Origin: CAZBSE01 sp964610385 | GTDB lineage: Bacteria > Actinomycetota > Humimicrobiia > Humimicrobiales > Humimicrobiaceae | Assembly (NCBI GenBank): GCA_964610385.1 | Contig: CAZSXW010000002.1 | Location: forward strand, 124,001-188,000 | DNA: 64,000 bases | Reading direction: 5' to 3' | Shown here: piece by piece, positions 1 to 9,541 of the stretch | How the letters are laid out: each line of letters starts with the position of its first letter | Numbering within the stretch: position 1 is the first letter of the stretch | Position numbers and translations under genes: made by a program | The notes under the pieces: model-generated | Database searches by the model: none | What the model was told of the DNA's origin: nothing | The model's input: the letters and a program-made list of their open reading frames with translations, nothing else

Positions 1-1
1 A

Positions 2-418
2 TGGAAGGAAATGGCTAAAGCTCTGGTAAATATTGGCCTGAGGCAGATACTGCTTTATTTTATGATATTTGTGGCAGTAGGTTTCCTAATAAATTATTTT
101 GTTCCCACTTCATATATTATGGCTCTGTTCAGTTCCGAAAATGTTTTCGCCGTCCCTCTGGCAGGATTTATAGGACTGCCTATATATATAAGCGGTGAAT
201 CTTCGATTCCTCTTATCAAAGCATTAATGGCGGGAGGTGCCAGTGAAGGTGCCATGCTGGCGTTTATGATAACAGGCCAGGGAACGAGCGCCTGGGTCAT
301 CGCAGGTGTCGCAACATTCATGAAAAAAAGAGTTCTTGGTTTATATGTCCTGTTCATTCTAATAGGCGGGATCCTTCTGGGATATGTATATGATCTATTA
401 TTGGCAATGGGTATATAA
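2..418 (+). CDS. YraQ/ArsP-type permease, C-terminal half (cut by window edge)
   Basis: The reading frame is open to the left edge, so this is probably the end of a gene starting before the window. An ATG at 11 could also be the start, preceded by GGAAGGA but with almost no spacing. The protein is very hydrophobic, with about four membrane segments (near residues 12-30, 45-65, 75-105 and 110-132 counted from the ATG). It carries the Gly-Glu-Ser-Ser-Ile-Pro-Leu and Gly-Gln-Gly-Thr-Ser motifs that resemble the second repeat of DUF318 (YraQ/ArsP) permeases. That family exports or transports poorly defined substrates, including organoarsenicals in ArsP. Half-size stand-alone members also exist, so a complete short gene cannot be excluded. 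Substrate unknown. Confidence 0.6.
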   Translation, partial: WKEMAKALVNIGLRQILLYFMIFVAVGFLINYFVPTSYIMALFSSENVFAVPLAGFIGLPIYISGESSIPLIKALMAGGASEGAMLAFMITGQGTSAWVIAGVATFMKKRVLGLYVLFILIGGILLGYVYDLLLAMGI

Positions 419-486
419 AAATAAAAAAGTATTATAAATAAGTTCAGCTTTCATTAAAGTCAATGGGATATAAAGGAGGGGTATCT

Positions 487-963
487 ATGTCAAAGGCTTT
501 GATAGTGTATTATTCAAGGGGAGGTAATACCAAGAAGATGGCGGAGTCCATTGCAGAGGGCATAAAAAAAGAAAATGTAGAGGTGGATATCAAGGATGTA
601 AAAAACGTAACGGCAGATTACCTCCTGGTTTTTGATGCTATTATCATCGGCTCTCCTACTTATTACGGGAGCATGGCTTGCGAAATTAAAAGATTGTTTG
701 ATGAGTCAGTGAGATTTCATGGAAAGCTCGATGGGAAGATAGGTGCGGCATTTACTTCCAGTCGACAAATAGGAGGAGGTAACGAAACGACGATCTTGGG
801 TATTTTAAACGCAATGCTTATCCATGGTATGATATTACAGGGTGATTGGCAGGGGGACCATTACGGTCCCGTATCATTGGGCTTTCCTGATGGCAGGGTT
901 TTAGAGGAGTGTGTACGCGCAGGCTCAAGAACAGCAAAGTTGGTAAAAAAAATAGTAAAGTAG
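487..963 (+). CDS. Flavodoxin / WrbA-like flavoprotein
   Basis: A 158-residue single-domain flavodoxin. The N-terminus has a beta strand followed by the FMN phosphate loop (YYSRGGNTKKM, about residues 8-18). The second flavin loop is GSPTYYGSMA (about 58-67), and GGGNETT near residue 97 resembles the third loop of WrbA/NQO-type flavodoxins. I chose the ATG at 487 because AAAGGAGGGG lies just upstream; the in-frame ATG at 463 has no ribosome-binding site and adds a non-homologous tail. It probably carries electrons or reduces quinones in the cytoplasm; the partner is not apparent. It sits alone between a permease and hppA. Confidence 0.85.
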   Translation: MSKALIVYYSRGGNTKKMAESIAEGIKKENVEVDIKDVKNVTADYLLVFDAIIIGSPTYYGSMACEIKRLFDESVRFHGKLDGKIGAAFTSSRQIGGGNETTILGILNAMLIHGMILQGDWQGDHYGPVSLGFPDGRVLEECVRAGSRTAKLVKKIVK

Positions 964-1018
964 GTATATCATATAAAATATAATTGCGTAATCTATATAT
1001 TTTTAATAAAATATTCGC

Positions 1019-1055
1019 GAGCGTTTTGAGGTCATAAAGCCTTTCAAACATGCTC
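1019..1055 (+). terminator. Imperfect stem-loop between flavodoxin and hppA genes
   Basis: GAGC at 1019-1022 can pair with GCTC at 1052-1055. The stem continues with GTTT against AAAC, then G-C and AGG/CCT pairs around a small loop, with one T and an AT bulge. A weak T-rich stretch (ATATTTTATT) follows. It could be a terminator for the flavodoxin gene or a 5' UTR structure for hppA. Confidence 0.3.
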
Positions 1056-1087
1056 ATATTTTATTAATTTCTTAAGGGAGGTATTTT

Positions 1088-3217
1088 GTGTCGTTTCTAT
1101 TATTTATAAGAATCGTCCCTTTTATCGGCTCTGGCCTGTCACTGATTCTGGCTATAATATTTTCAGTGCTGGTAAGTAAGAAAAGCAGGGGAAATGAGAG
1201 GATGAAGGAGATTTCGAGGGCTATTCATACAGGAAGCAGGGCATATCTGAACCAGCAGCTTAAAGTGATAGGTATATTTTTTATAGTGGTGACTGCACTA
1301 CTTGCCGTGATGGTATGGTTTGGATATCTTGAGTTTGCATCGATACCAGCTTTTGCTACCGGCATGGGATTAAGCCTGATCATAGGATACATCGGAATGG
1401 AGATTTCTACTACTACCAACTCAAGGGTAACATTTGCCGCAAAAGAAAAAGGCCTGGGAGAAGCTATGAATATCGCCTTTACAGCCGCGTCAGCATCAGG
1501 TCTCCTGCTGGCTACTGTAGTCCTTTCTTTTACAGCATTCTGGTTCAATATCCTTTACTGGTGGTACGGAAAGGGCGGACTGGATAATATTGAGACTTTG
1601 CACAGCACAGTAAACGTACTGGTAACATGCACAATAGGGGCAAGCTTTGCTGCGTTCTTTATGAGGACCGGCGGGGGTATTTTTACAAAGGCGGCAGATA
1701 TGGGTGCAGATTATGTAGGAAAAGTTGAATCGGGACTCAAGGAAGATGATTACAGGAATCCGGCTACGATAGCTGATAATGTCGGTGATAATGTCGGAGA
1801 CGTGGGAGGAATGAAGGCCGATGCGCTGGAGTCCTGGATAGGTTCGATAGTAGCAGCAGCGTTCCTGGGGTTTCTTGCATTCAGAAATTCTCCTCTTATG
1901 TTAAAAAGCATATTGCTGCCAATGATAATAGCAACATCCGGTGCACTGGCCTCGATTCTTGCTATATTTATAATCAAGCTTATAGTATCAAGGTATAAAG
2001 AAGGAGCGACGGTTTCTCTTCTTACAGGTACAACCTTATCCGGCCTGCTTATCACAGTGGTATCTATAATCGCAATGTCTTATTTTATCGTAAAATATGT
2101 AATAGGTCCTGAATACAATTTCCTGTTTTATTCATCTATAGGAGGACTGGCGGCAGGTTTTCTGATAGGCTTGTTTACACTTGTCTACACAGATTCAAGG
2201 TACAGACCTACCAGGGGGATAGCGGAAAGCGCAAAGTCCGGACCCGGTACCCTGGTAGTAAACGGTCTTGCCTATGGAATGGAAAGTACCATACTCCCGG
2301 CTCTTACGGTAATTGGCGTGATGCTTTTTAGTTTTTATATATCCGGCGGTGCTGCTGATTTAAAGATGGGCCTCTATGGTGTCGCTATTGCTGCTGTAGC
2401 TATGCTCTCAACATCACCATTTGCAATTGCCATAGATGTTTATGGTCCTATAGCCGATAATGCGGGAGGTATAGCGGAAATGGCCGAGCTTCCGCCGGAA
2501 GTAAGGAAAAACACGGATAAACTTGATGCGGTCGGAAACACCACTGCTGCAATCGGCAAGGGTATTTTAATCGGAAGTGCTGCAATAACAGCGCTTGCGC
2601 TGGGCCAGGCTTATTTTTCCAAGATCGAACTGCTGCAGGAAGAAGTGCTTTTAAATTTTATGAGAGATCCCAAAATACTGGCAGGTCTTTTTATCGGTGT
2701 GATTTTACCCTTCTTCTTTACCTCTATCTTAATGGGTGCAGTCGGTAAAGCTGCCAATAAGGTCGTTATTGAAGCAAGGAAACAGATAAAAGGAATAATG
2801 GCCGGTAAATCGAAAGGAGATCCCAAGACCTTCATAACTATAGTGACTAGAGCAGCCCAGAGAGGCATAATAATACCGGGGATAGCCATATTTGTGGTAC
2901 CGGTAGTCGTAGGGATACTACTTGGCCCGGGGGGTGTGATAGCGCTGATCATTGGCACACTTCTATCAGGATTTGCTCAGGCTATTTTTATGGCGAATGC
3001 AGGAGGAGCAATGGATAATGCCAAAAAGAAGATTGAAGAAGAAGGAAGAAGCGGAACCCCCGAACATGCAGCTTCCGTCGTTGGTGACACTGTTGGTGAT
3101 CCTTTAAAGGACACTGCAGGGCCTTCTATGAATATACTTATAAAGCTTATAAGTGTGATATCCATTGAAACTGCAGTACTTATAGCAGATCTTTCTGGAA
3201 AGTTATTCCACTTTTAG
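1088..3217 (+). CDS. hppA: Membrane-bound ion-pumping inorganic pyrophosphatase, K+-dependent type
   Basis: A 709-residue, multi-spanning (about 16 helices) pyrophosphatase that couples PPi hydrolysis to H+ or Na+ transport across the membrane. The substrate site is intact: DDYRNPATIADNVGDNVGD (about residues 219-237) with the acidic GGMKADALES run after it. The C-terminal DNAKKKIEEEG ... DTVGDPLKDTAGPS motif is also present. GNTTAAIGKG near residue 483 has Ala where K+-independent enzymes have Lys, which by family knowledge marks the K+-requiring clade. That clade contains both Na+ and H+ pumps, so the transported ion is unresolved. The start is GTG at 1088, six bases after AAGGGAGG. It stands as a single gene and suggests energy conservation from biosynthetic pyrophosphate. 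Confidence 0.95.
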   Translation: MSFLLFIRIVPFIGSGLSLILAIIFSVLVSKKSRGNERMKEISRAIHTGSRAYLNQQLKVIGIFFIVVTALLAVMVWFGYLEFASIPAFATGMGLSLIIGYIGMEISTTTNSRVTFAAKEKGLGEAMNIAFTAASASGLLLATVVLSFTAFWFNILYWWYGKGGLDNIETLHSTVNVLVTCTIGASFAAFFMRTGGGIFTKAADMGADYVGKVESGLKEDDYRNPATIADNVGDNVGDVGGMKADALESWIGSIVAAAFLGFLAFRNSPLMLKSILLPMIIATSGALASILAIFIIKLIVSRYKEGATVSLLTGTTLSGLLITVVSIIAMSYFIVKYVIGPEYNFLFYSSIGGLAAGFLIGLFTLVYTDSRYRPTRGIAESAKSGPGTLVVNGLAYGMESTILPALTVIGVMLFSFYISGGAADLKMGLYGVAIAAVAMLSTSPFAIAIDVYGPIADNAGGIAEMAELPPEVRKNTDKLDAVGNTTAAIGKGILIGSAAITALALGQAYFSKIELLQEEVLLNFMRDPKILAGLFIGVILPFFFTSILMGAVGKAANKVVIEARKQIKGIMAGKSKGDPKTFITIVTRAAQRGIIIPGIAIFVVPVVVGILLGPGGVIALIIGTLLSGFAQAIFMANAGGAMDNAKKKIEEEGRSGTPEHAASVVGDTVGDPLKDTAGPSMNILIKLISVISIETAVLIADLSGKLFHF

Positions 3218-3359
3218 AGCCTGTTATTTTTAATATAATTTCATACTGGAAACCCTCGTATCAAAGGTATGCTGAGCTCTTTCCTGTGATAATCTGGCAG
3301 TTCCAGGTGAATTTTCGGCCCGATTTTAAATTAATTTCATTTGTGGTATTTTAATTGTT

Positions 3360-4142
3360 ATGAATAACGAAATAGAGGAAGTAATAAAAAAACTGCTTGA
3401 TGATTTCCAGCATAAGAAGGTAAATAAAAACGATTTTGTATCAAAGATAAGAGAGATTTATTTTGAAGATATCGGCTTTGCTAAAATCGATCACCACCGC
3501 CTGATGCGCAGAGAATTTCCGGAAGTGATTTATGGAGAGGGGAAGACACCGAAGCAGATTCTGGAAATAGCAAAAAAAATATTAAATTATTCATCCCTGC
3601 TTTTAATAACAAGAACTGATATCAAAGTATATAATCTGTTAAAGAAGGAAATTAAAAAGGTAAAACTTGATTTCAAGTCAAATATGATTTATACACGACT
3701 TGATATTCCTGAACATAAATTGAAAGAAGGAATAACGGTTTTATGCGCAGGCACTTCAGATATCAATGTGGCAGAAGAAGCGGCAGTGACAGGTTATCTT
3801 ATGAAAAACAGGGTTAAAAAGATCTACGATGTAGGTGTTGCAGGTATTCACAGGTTGCTGAGTCACAGGGAGGAACTTAGCCGCTCAAATGTGATTATAG
3901 CAGTAGCAGGGATGGAAGGTGCCCTTCCCGGTATTGTAAGCTCTATGGTAAGCTGTCCTGTAATAGGGGTGCCTACAAGCGTAGGTTATGGGTCAGGTTT
4001 TAAGGGGTTGTCTCCGCTGCTGACCATGCTGAATTCCTGCAGCCCGGGAGTGGTTGTAGTGAACATAGACAATGGATTCGGCGCCGGTTATACAGCCGGT
4101 ATAATAAATAGGGTGATTGAAAAAAATAAATTTATAAATTAA
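3360..4142 (+). CDS. larB: LarB, pyridinium-3,5-biscarboxylic acid mononucleotide synthase
   Basis: A 260-residue protein. The N-terminal region carries GKTPKQILEIAKKIL (about 60-75). The C-terminal AIR-carboxylase-like (PurE-like) domain includes CAGTSDINVAEEAA, YDVGVAGIHRLL, AGMEGALPGIVSS and GVPTSVGYG. LarB carboxylates and hydrolyses nicotinic acid adenine dinucleotide in the first step of nickel-pincer nucleotide synthesis for lactate-racemase-type enzymes. The ATG at 3360 gives the family length but has no clear Shine-Dalgarno sequence. The usual partners larC, larE and larA are not in this window, so the pathway must be completed elsewhere or the gene works alone. The 142-base upstream gap shows no recognisable riboswitch. 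Confidence 0.9.
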   Translation: MNNEIEEVIKKLLDDFQHKKVNKNDFVSKIREIYFEDIGFAKIDHHRLMRREFPEVIYGEGKTPKQILEIAKKILNYSSLLLITRTDIKVYNLLKKEIKKVKLDFKSNMIYTRLDIPEHKLKEGITVLCAGTSDINVAEEAAVTGYLMKNRVKKIYDVGVAGIHRLLSHREELSRSNVIIAVAGMEGALPGIVSSMVSCPVIGVPTSVGYGSGFKGLSPLLTMLNSCSPGVVVVNIDNGFGAGYTAGIINRVIEKNKFIN

Positions 4143-4283
4143 AATAATACTTTAGTAATATATGGATATATGTATTTATATATATATTAAATATATTTTT
4201 ATTATTCTTAATATTTATATGTGTAATATTTGCTAAGATATATTATAATAATAAGGGTTAAATTTAAGTTTAAAAGGTGAATT

Positions 4284-5966
4284 ATGGTAGATGTTGATTA
4301 TAAAAAAGAAAAAATTGGGAAAATTCTCTTAGATAGAAATATCATAACCAAAGAACAGCTGGATGAAGCACTAAATGTCCAGAAAAAAACCGGTGAAAAA
4401 TTAGGTGAAATATTAATAAAAAAAGGACATGTATCCGATGAGACTTTGGTAGAACTTGTTTCGTTTCAAAGGGGTTATGATCATGTAGATTTAAATGAAA
4501 TACAGGATAAAATAGATCCTTCTATTCCCAATCTTATTTCAAGAGATTTTGCATCCAAGAGAAATGTATTTCCTTTCGAACTGGTTGACAACACCCTGCA
4601 CGTTGCCATGACCGATCCCAGGGATATAAATACTATTGATGAGATACGATTGTTGACCGGATATAGTGTTAAACCGTTCCTCAGTACTAAAAAGGGTATC
4701 GAAGATATTATAAGGATGTATACCACTGATGAGTACAGCCTTAAGGAAGTAAAGGAAATAATAAAAGATGAAGATTTGACTATAAGCAAGAAGATAGAAG
4801 ATACGACAGTTGAAAAAAATCCACTGGTAAGGCTTGCTAATCAGATTATAATGAAAGCAATATCATTAAGAGCAAGTGACGTTCATGTAGAACCCCAGGA
4901 AAAAGAATGTAGTATAAGATTTAGAATAGATGGAGTACTGCAGAAAATAAAAGATGTCCCAAAAACAGTACAGAGACTGTTGATCTCAAGATACAAGATT
5001 ATGGGCGGAATGGATATAACCGAAAACAGGCTGCCCCAGGACGGCCGTAGTTCTATTAATTACAGCAGCAGGACAATAGACCTGAGACTTGCTTCGATAC
5101 CTACTGTTTTTGGTGAGAATATAACCATCAGGATATTGGATATGGATAAATCCGTATTCAGTCTCGAGAGTTCCGGGATGACAAGTGACATTGTTCCTGA
5201 ATATGAAAAAATGATATGCATACCTCATGGAGCAGTTATTATAACAGGGCCGACCGGTTCTGGAAAAACGACAACTCTTTATGCCAGCCTTACAAAGATC
5301 TCTGATGTCGAGAAAAAAATATTTACTATAGAAGACCCTGTAGAATATAGGTTTCCTCAGATAATGCAGGTTCAGGTAAATCCCAAGATAGATATGACAT
5401 TTGCCAGGGGATTAAGATCGCTGCTGCGAAGTGATCCGGATATAATTCTAATTGGTGAGATAAGAGACCTGGAAACTGCGAAAATAGCGATGGAAGCAGC
5501 TATCACAGGGCACCTTGTTTTAACTACTCTGCACACTAATGATGCTCCGTCAAGCCTTACAAGGCTTTTAGAGATGGGCGTAGAGTCCTATATGATCTCA
5601 TCCGCGATCAAGGGTATAGTTGCCCAGAGATTGGTAAGATTATTATGTGAAAATTGTAAGAAAAAAATAGATATACCGGAATCATCTTTGAATGACGAAA
5701 TAAAGCCTATATTAAGAGGTAAGAAAATCTATAAAAGTATCGGATGTAAGAGATGTAATGGCACCGGTTATCTTGGTAGAACCGGTATATTTTCCATGCT
5801 GACAGTATCTGATAAGATAAGAGAGATGCTTCTTGAAAGAAAAAGTCCTGATATGATAAAGGAAGTAGCCCGTGAAGAAGGGATGGAAACCTTGCTTGAA
5901 AGTGGGGCAAAGAAAGTTGCAGAAGGGCTAACTTCACTTGAGGAATTATACAGAGTAGTATTTTAG
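4284..5966 (+). CDS. PilB/GspE-family secretion or type IV pilus assembly ATPase
   Basis: A 560-residue hexameric traffic ATPase. An MshEN (GspE N-terminal) domain occupies about residues 10-150. The C-terminal ATPase domain shows Walker A GPTGSGKTTTLYASL (about 320-334), an Asp box around ITIRILD, and Walker B/His box DIILIGEIRD ... GHLVLTTLHTND (about 383-415). A four-cysteine zinc module follows (CENC near 454 and CKRC near 488), typical of PilB/GspE extension motors rather than PilT. A ribosome-binding site AAAAGGTGA precedes the ATG. No pilin, PilC, PilM-Q or prepilin peptidase gene is adjacent, so the target machinery (type IV pilus, competence or type II-like secretion) is not defined here. 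The AT-rich 141-base upstream gap probably holds its promoter. Confidence 0.9.
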   Translation: MVDVDYKKEKIGKILLDRNIITKEQLDEALNVQKKTGEKLGEILIKKGHVSDETLVELVSFQRGYDHVDLNEIQDKIDPSIPNLISRDFASKRNVFPFELVDNTLHVAMTDPRDINTIDEIRLLTGYSVKPFLSTKKGIEDIIRMYTTDEYSLKEVKEIIKDEDLTISKKIEDTTVEKNPLVRLANQIIMKAISLRASDVHVEPQEKECSIRFRIDGVLQKIKDVPKTVQRLLISRYKIMGGMDITENRLPQDGRSSINYSSRTIDLRLASIPTVFGENITIRILDMDKSVFSLESSGMTSDIVPEYEKMICIPHGAVIITGPTGSGKTTTLYASLTKISDVEKKIFTIEDPVEYRFPQIMQVQVNPKIDMTFARGLRSLLRSDPDIILIGEIRDLETAKIAMEAAITGHLVLTTLHTNDAPSSLTRLLEMGVESYMISSAIKGIVAQRLVRLLCENCKKKIDIPESSLNDEIKPILRGKKIYKSIGCKRCNGTGYLGRTGIFSMLTVSDKIREMLLERKSPDMIKEVAREEGMETLLESGAKKVAEGLTSLEELYRVVF

Positions 5967-6028
5967 ATTAAAGATATATATTTAGTCCAAAAAAGTCTAG
6001 GCAAAAAAGACAGTTAGATTCTATTAGA

Positions 6029-9000
6029 ATGGGAAAAGATAATTTTATCCATCTTCATGTCCACAGTGAGTATTCACTATTAGATGGCGCTTCAAGAATA
6101 AATGAATTAATCGAAAGAGCCTGCCATTACAATATGACCGCTTTGGCATTGACTGACCATGGGGTTATGTATGGTATTATTGAATTTTATACCCAAGCAA
6201 AAAAGGCAGGGGTCAAGCCTATAATAGGCTGTGAAGTATACATGGCTCCAAAAAGCAGATGGGACAAGCAGCTGGAAAGAGGAAATAATGAAGAAAATTT
6301 TTACCATCTTACCCTTCTGGCTGAAAATAATCAGGGTTATCAGAATTTGATGAGGCTTGTAAGTCTGGGATTTTTGGAAGGATTTTATTACAGACCAAGG
6401 GTGGATAAGGAACTGCTTGGAAAATTCAGGGAAGGTATAATCGCCCTGAGTGGATGTATTGCCGGAGAAATACCAAGATACATTATCACAGACAGGATGG
6501 AAAGAGCAAGGAAAGCACTTGAGGAATATATAGAGATTTTCGGAAAGGATAATTTTTTTCTTGAGCTCCAGGATTCCGGTATACCTGTACAGAAGAAAGT
6601 AAATGAGGTTTTATTAAAATTATCCGGAGAATATAAAATTCCTGTAGTGGCAACAAATGATGTCCATTATTTAAACAGAGAAGACAGTAAAGCACATGAT
6701 GCTCTTCTCTGTATCCAGACCGGTTCCACTATAAATGATGCCGGACGTATGAGGTTTCCTACAGATGAATACTATTTCAAAAGCTTCGATGAGATGAAAG
6801 AGCTCTTTAAGGGATCTCCAGATGCTATCGAAAATACCAGCATGATTGCTGACAGATGTAATGTAAATCTAAAATTTAATATGAATCTGATACCATCCTT
6901 TGAAGTACCCGAAAATTTAACTGCGGATGAGTATATTAAAAAATTATGCTATGAAAACGTCAATAAAAGGTATGGAACTGTCACAAAAGAGATAGAAGAA
7001 AGGATATGCAGGGAGCTGGAAGTGATAAAAAAGATGGGATTTTCCGAATATTTCCTGATAGTCTGGGATTTTGTCAAGTTTGCCAAGAGCAATAACATCA
7101 GAGTAGGGCCGGGAAGGGGCTCTGCAGCAGGGAGTATAGTTTCCTACCTTTTGGGAATAACCGATATAGAACCATTAAAATACGGGCTTTTATTCGAAAG
7201 GTTTTTAAATGAGGAACGAAAAAGTATGCCTGATATCGATATTGATTTTTGTTATGAAAAAAGGGATGAAGTCATTAAGTATGTCACCGATAAATATGGT
7301 GAAAAAAGGGTAGCCCAGTTGATTACTTTCGGGACTATGGCAGCCAGGCAGGCCATTAGAGATGCGGGAAGGGTAATGGAAGTACCCTATGCGGAAGTAG
7401 ACCGGATAGCAAAGATGATACCGGCTGAATTAAACGTGACTATTAAGAACTCATTGGAGATGGTACCTGATTTAAAGGAAGTTTATGAAAATGATAAGAA
7501 GATCAGGGAAGTGATAAATACCGCTATCTCTCTTGAAGGAATATCGAGACAGGATTCAATCCATGCCGCAGGAGTGGTGATATCTTCTGAGGACCTTTAT
7601 AACTATACTCCCATTCAGAAGGGAAATGAGGGTGATATTGTAACCCAATATAAAATGGAGGATATTCAGAAGATAGGGCTTCTAAAAATAGATTTTTTAG
7701 GGCTTAAGACACTGTCATTAATAGATAAGACTTTGTTTTTGGTCAAGAAGACTAAGAATATAGACTTGGATATAAATAATATTGATCTTGATGACCAGAA
7801 AACCTTCAACATATTAAGCGAAGGGGAATGCCTTGGCGTGTTTCAACTTGAAAGTGCCGGGATGAGGGAACTGGTAATAAACTTAAAACCAAATAAATTT
7901 GAAGACCTGATAGCGCTTTTGGCATTATACAGGCCCGGCCCTCTTCAAAGCGGCATGGTAAATGATTTTGTGGAAAACAAGAACAAAAAAAGGGAAATAA
8001 AATATCTACACCCTTCTCTTGAGAAGATTCTTCAGAGTACCTACGGTATCATTCTATATCAGGAACAGGTAATGGGGATAGCATCAGAACTAGCGGGATT
8101 CAGTATGTCAGAAGCTGATATTCTAAGGGGAGCCATAAGCAAGAAAAAAAGGCATTTGCTTTCAAAGCAAAAAAGCAAGTTCATAGAGGGTGCAGCAAGG
8201 AAAGGGATAGATGAAAAGATTGCCTTAAAAATATTTGAACTGGTAAACCACTTTGCCGAATATGGATTCAATAGATCGCATAGTACAGCATATGCTATGA
8301 TTTCATATCAGACGGCATATCTCAAAGCTAATTATCCGGTAGAGTTTATGGCAGCACTGCTGAGTATAAGAATGGGAAACCAGGAAAAAGTAGCTCAATA
8401 TGTAAATGAGACGAGGAGAATGGACATAACAGTTCTTCCGCCGGATGTTAATGGAAGCTATGCAGATTTTACCGTTACCGGTAATTCTATCAGATTCGGA
8501 CTTTCAGCCATAAAGAATGTCGGTACCAATGTAATAGAATGCATTGAAAAAGAGAGAAAGAATGGGGGAAGATTTAAAAGCTTTATAGATTTTTGCCAGA
8601 GGGTTGACAGCAGTGTGCTGAATAAAAAAACAATCGAGAGTCTTATAAAGAGCGGGACATTTGACTCTCTCGGTCAGAGCCGAAAACACTTACTGGAGAA
8701 TTTCGAAAGAATCATAGAGGAAACACTTAAAATCAGGAGAGATAGGGATATTGGACAGTTTTCTCTCTTTGATACAGGCGGCAGCAATAGTGAAAAAGTG
8801 TTATTGAATGGGGTCTATAATCCTGATGATAAATTTGAAGAATTTTCAAAAAAAGAGTTGTTGAACTATGAAAAGGAAATGCTGGGTCTATATATTTCAG
8901 GGCATCCATTGTTTGAATACAGGGATTCGTTCTCGAGTCTGACTCCTCTGGAAAGCCTTTCAAGTGTAGAAGATAAAAGCGCATTGGCGGTAGGTGGAAT

Positions 9001-9514
9001 TATAACCAAAGTGAAGACTATATATACCAAAAGAGATCAGCAGATGTGTTTTTTGGAACTGGAAGATATTGGGGACAGCATAGAGGTGATCGTATTTCCA
9101 AAAGTCCTTGAAAAGCACAGGGAGATTATTGCTGAAGATAAAGTCGTAAAAGTAACAGGAAGATTGGATAAAAAAGAGGATCAGATGAAGATAATTGCTA
9201 ATGAGATAAAAGAATTAAAGAAAAGTATAAAAATGAGTGGAGATCAAGACGAACTTATAAGAGATAGAAAAGAGAAGGTAGTTTTTACAGTAAGAAAAGA
9301 GGATTTGAATAAAAGTCTTATAAATGGATTCTATGATATATTAAAAAATCATCCAGGTTTTGACGAGATAGAGTTTAAAGTGACGGGTGAAAATGGAAAG
9401 GATGTGGAGAGGACTTACAAGCTGCCGTCTAACTTTAGAATAAACCTGGACCGGTCTCTGGAGAAGGATCTTAAAGATCTTTTTAAGAATAAGATAAATT
9501 GGGACAGGACGTGA
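6029..9514 (+). CDS. dnaE: DNA polymerase III alpha subunit, replicative DnaE
   Basis: A 1161-residue replicative polymerase. The N-terminal PHP domain is intact (FIHLHVHSEYSLLDGASR, ALTDHGVMYG, GCEVY, TNDVHYL). The palm has GPGRGSAAGSIVSYLLG and the catalytic aspartates in MPDIDIDF (about residue 400, as in E. coli). Finger and helix-hairpin-helix regions follow, then an OB domain (about 985-1070, starting at ALAVGGIITKVKTI). A C-terminal tail extends to 1161. It synthesises leading and lagging strands with the sliding clamp. It contrasts with the second DnaE at 48693-51911, whose PHP site is degraded. The ATG at 6029 lacks a strong ribosome-binding site but gives the canonical N-terminus. 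Confidence 0.96.
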   Translation: MGKDNFIHLHVHSEYSLLDGASRINELIERACHYNMTALALTDHGVMYGIIEFYTQAKKAGVKPIIGCEVYMAPKSRWDKQLERGNNEENFYHLTLLAENNQGYQNLMRLVSLGFLEGFYYRPRVDKELLGKFREGIIALSGCIAGEIPRYIITDRMERARKALEEYIEIFGKDNFFLELQDSGIPVQKKVNEVLLKLSGEYKIPVVATNDVHYLNREDSKAHDALLCIQTGSTINDAGRMRFPTDEYYFKSFDEMKELFKGSPDAIENTSMIADRCNVNLKFNMNLIPSFEVPENLTADEYIKKLCYENVNKRYGTVTKEIEERICRELEVIKKMGFSEYFLIVWDFVKFAKSNNIRVGPGRGSAAGSIVSYLLGITDIEPLKYGLLFERFLNEERKSMPDIDIDFCYEKRDEVIKYVTDKYGEKRVAQLITFGTMAARQAIRDAGRVMEVPYAEVDRIAKMIPAELNVTIKNSLEMVPDLKEVYENDKKIREVINTAISLEGISRQDSIHAAGVVISSEDLYNYTPIQKGNEGDIVTQYKMEDIQKIGLLKIDFLGLKTLSLIDKTLFLVKKTKNIDLDINNIDLDDQKTFNILSEGECLGVFQLESAGMRELVINLKPNKFEDLIALLALYRPGPLQSGMVNDFVENKNKKREIKYLHPSLEKILQSTYGIILYQEQVMGIASELAGFSMSEADILRGAISKKKRHLLSKQKSKFIEGAARKGIDEKIALKIFELVNHFAEYGFNRSHSTAYAMISYQTAYLKANYPVEFMAALLSIRMGNQEKVAQYVNETRRMDITVLPPDVNGSYADFTVTGNSIRFGLSAIKNVGTNVIECIEKERKNGGRFKSFIDFCQRVDSSVLNKKTIESLIKSGTFDSLGQSRKHLLENFERIIEETLKIRRDRDIGQFSLFDTGGSNSEKVLLNGVYNPDDKFEEFSKKELLNYEKEMLGLYISGHPLFEYRDSFSSLTPLESLSSVEDKSALAVGGIITKVKTIYTKRDQQMCFLELEDIGDSIEVIVFPKVLEKHREIIAEDKVVKVTGRLDKKEDQMKIIANEIKELKKSIKMSGDQDELIRDRKEKVVFTVRKEDLNKSLINGFYDILKNHPGFDEIEFKVTGENGKDVERTYKLPSNFRINLDRSLEKDLKDLFKNKINWDRT

Positions 9515-9541
9515 ATGTAGAATGATACTGAAGGGAGTTTT

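Noticed and set aside
3218..3359. Possible riboswitch upstream of larB
   Set aside because: No conserved nickel-cobalt or other riboswitch core could be recognised; only short unconvincing stems are present.
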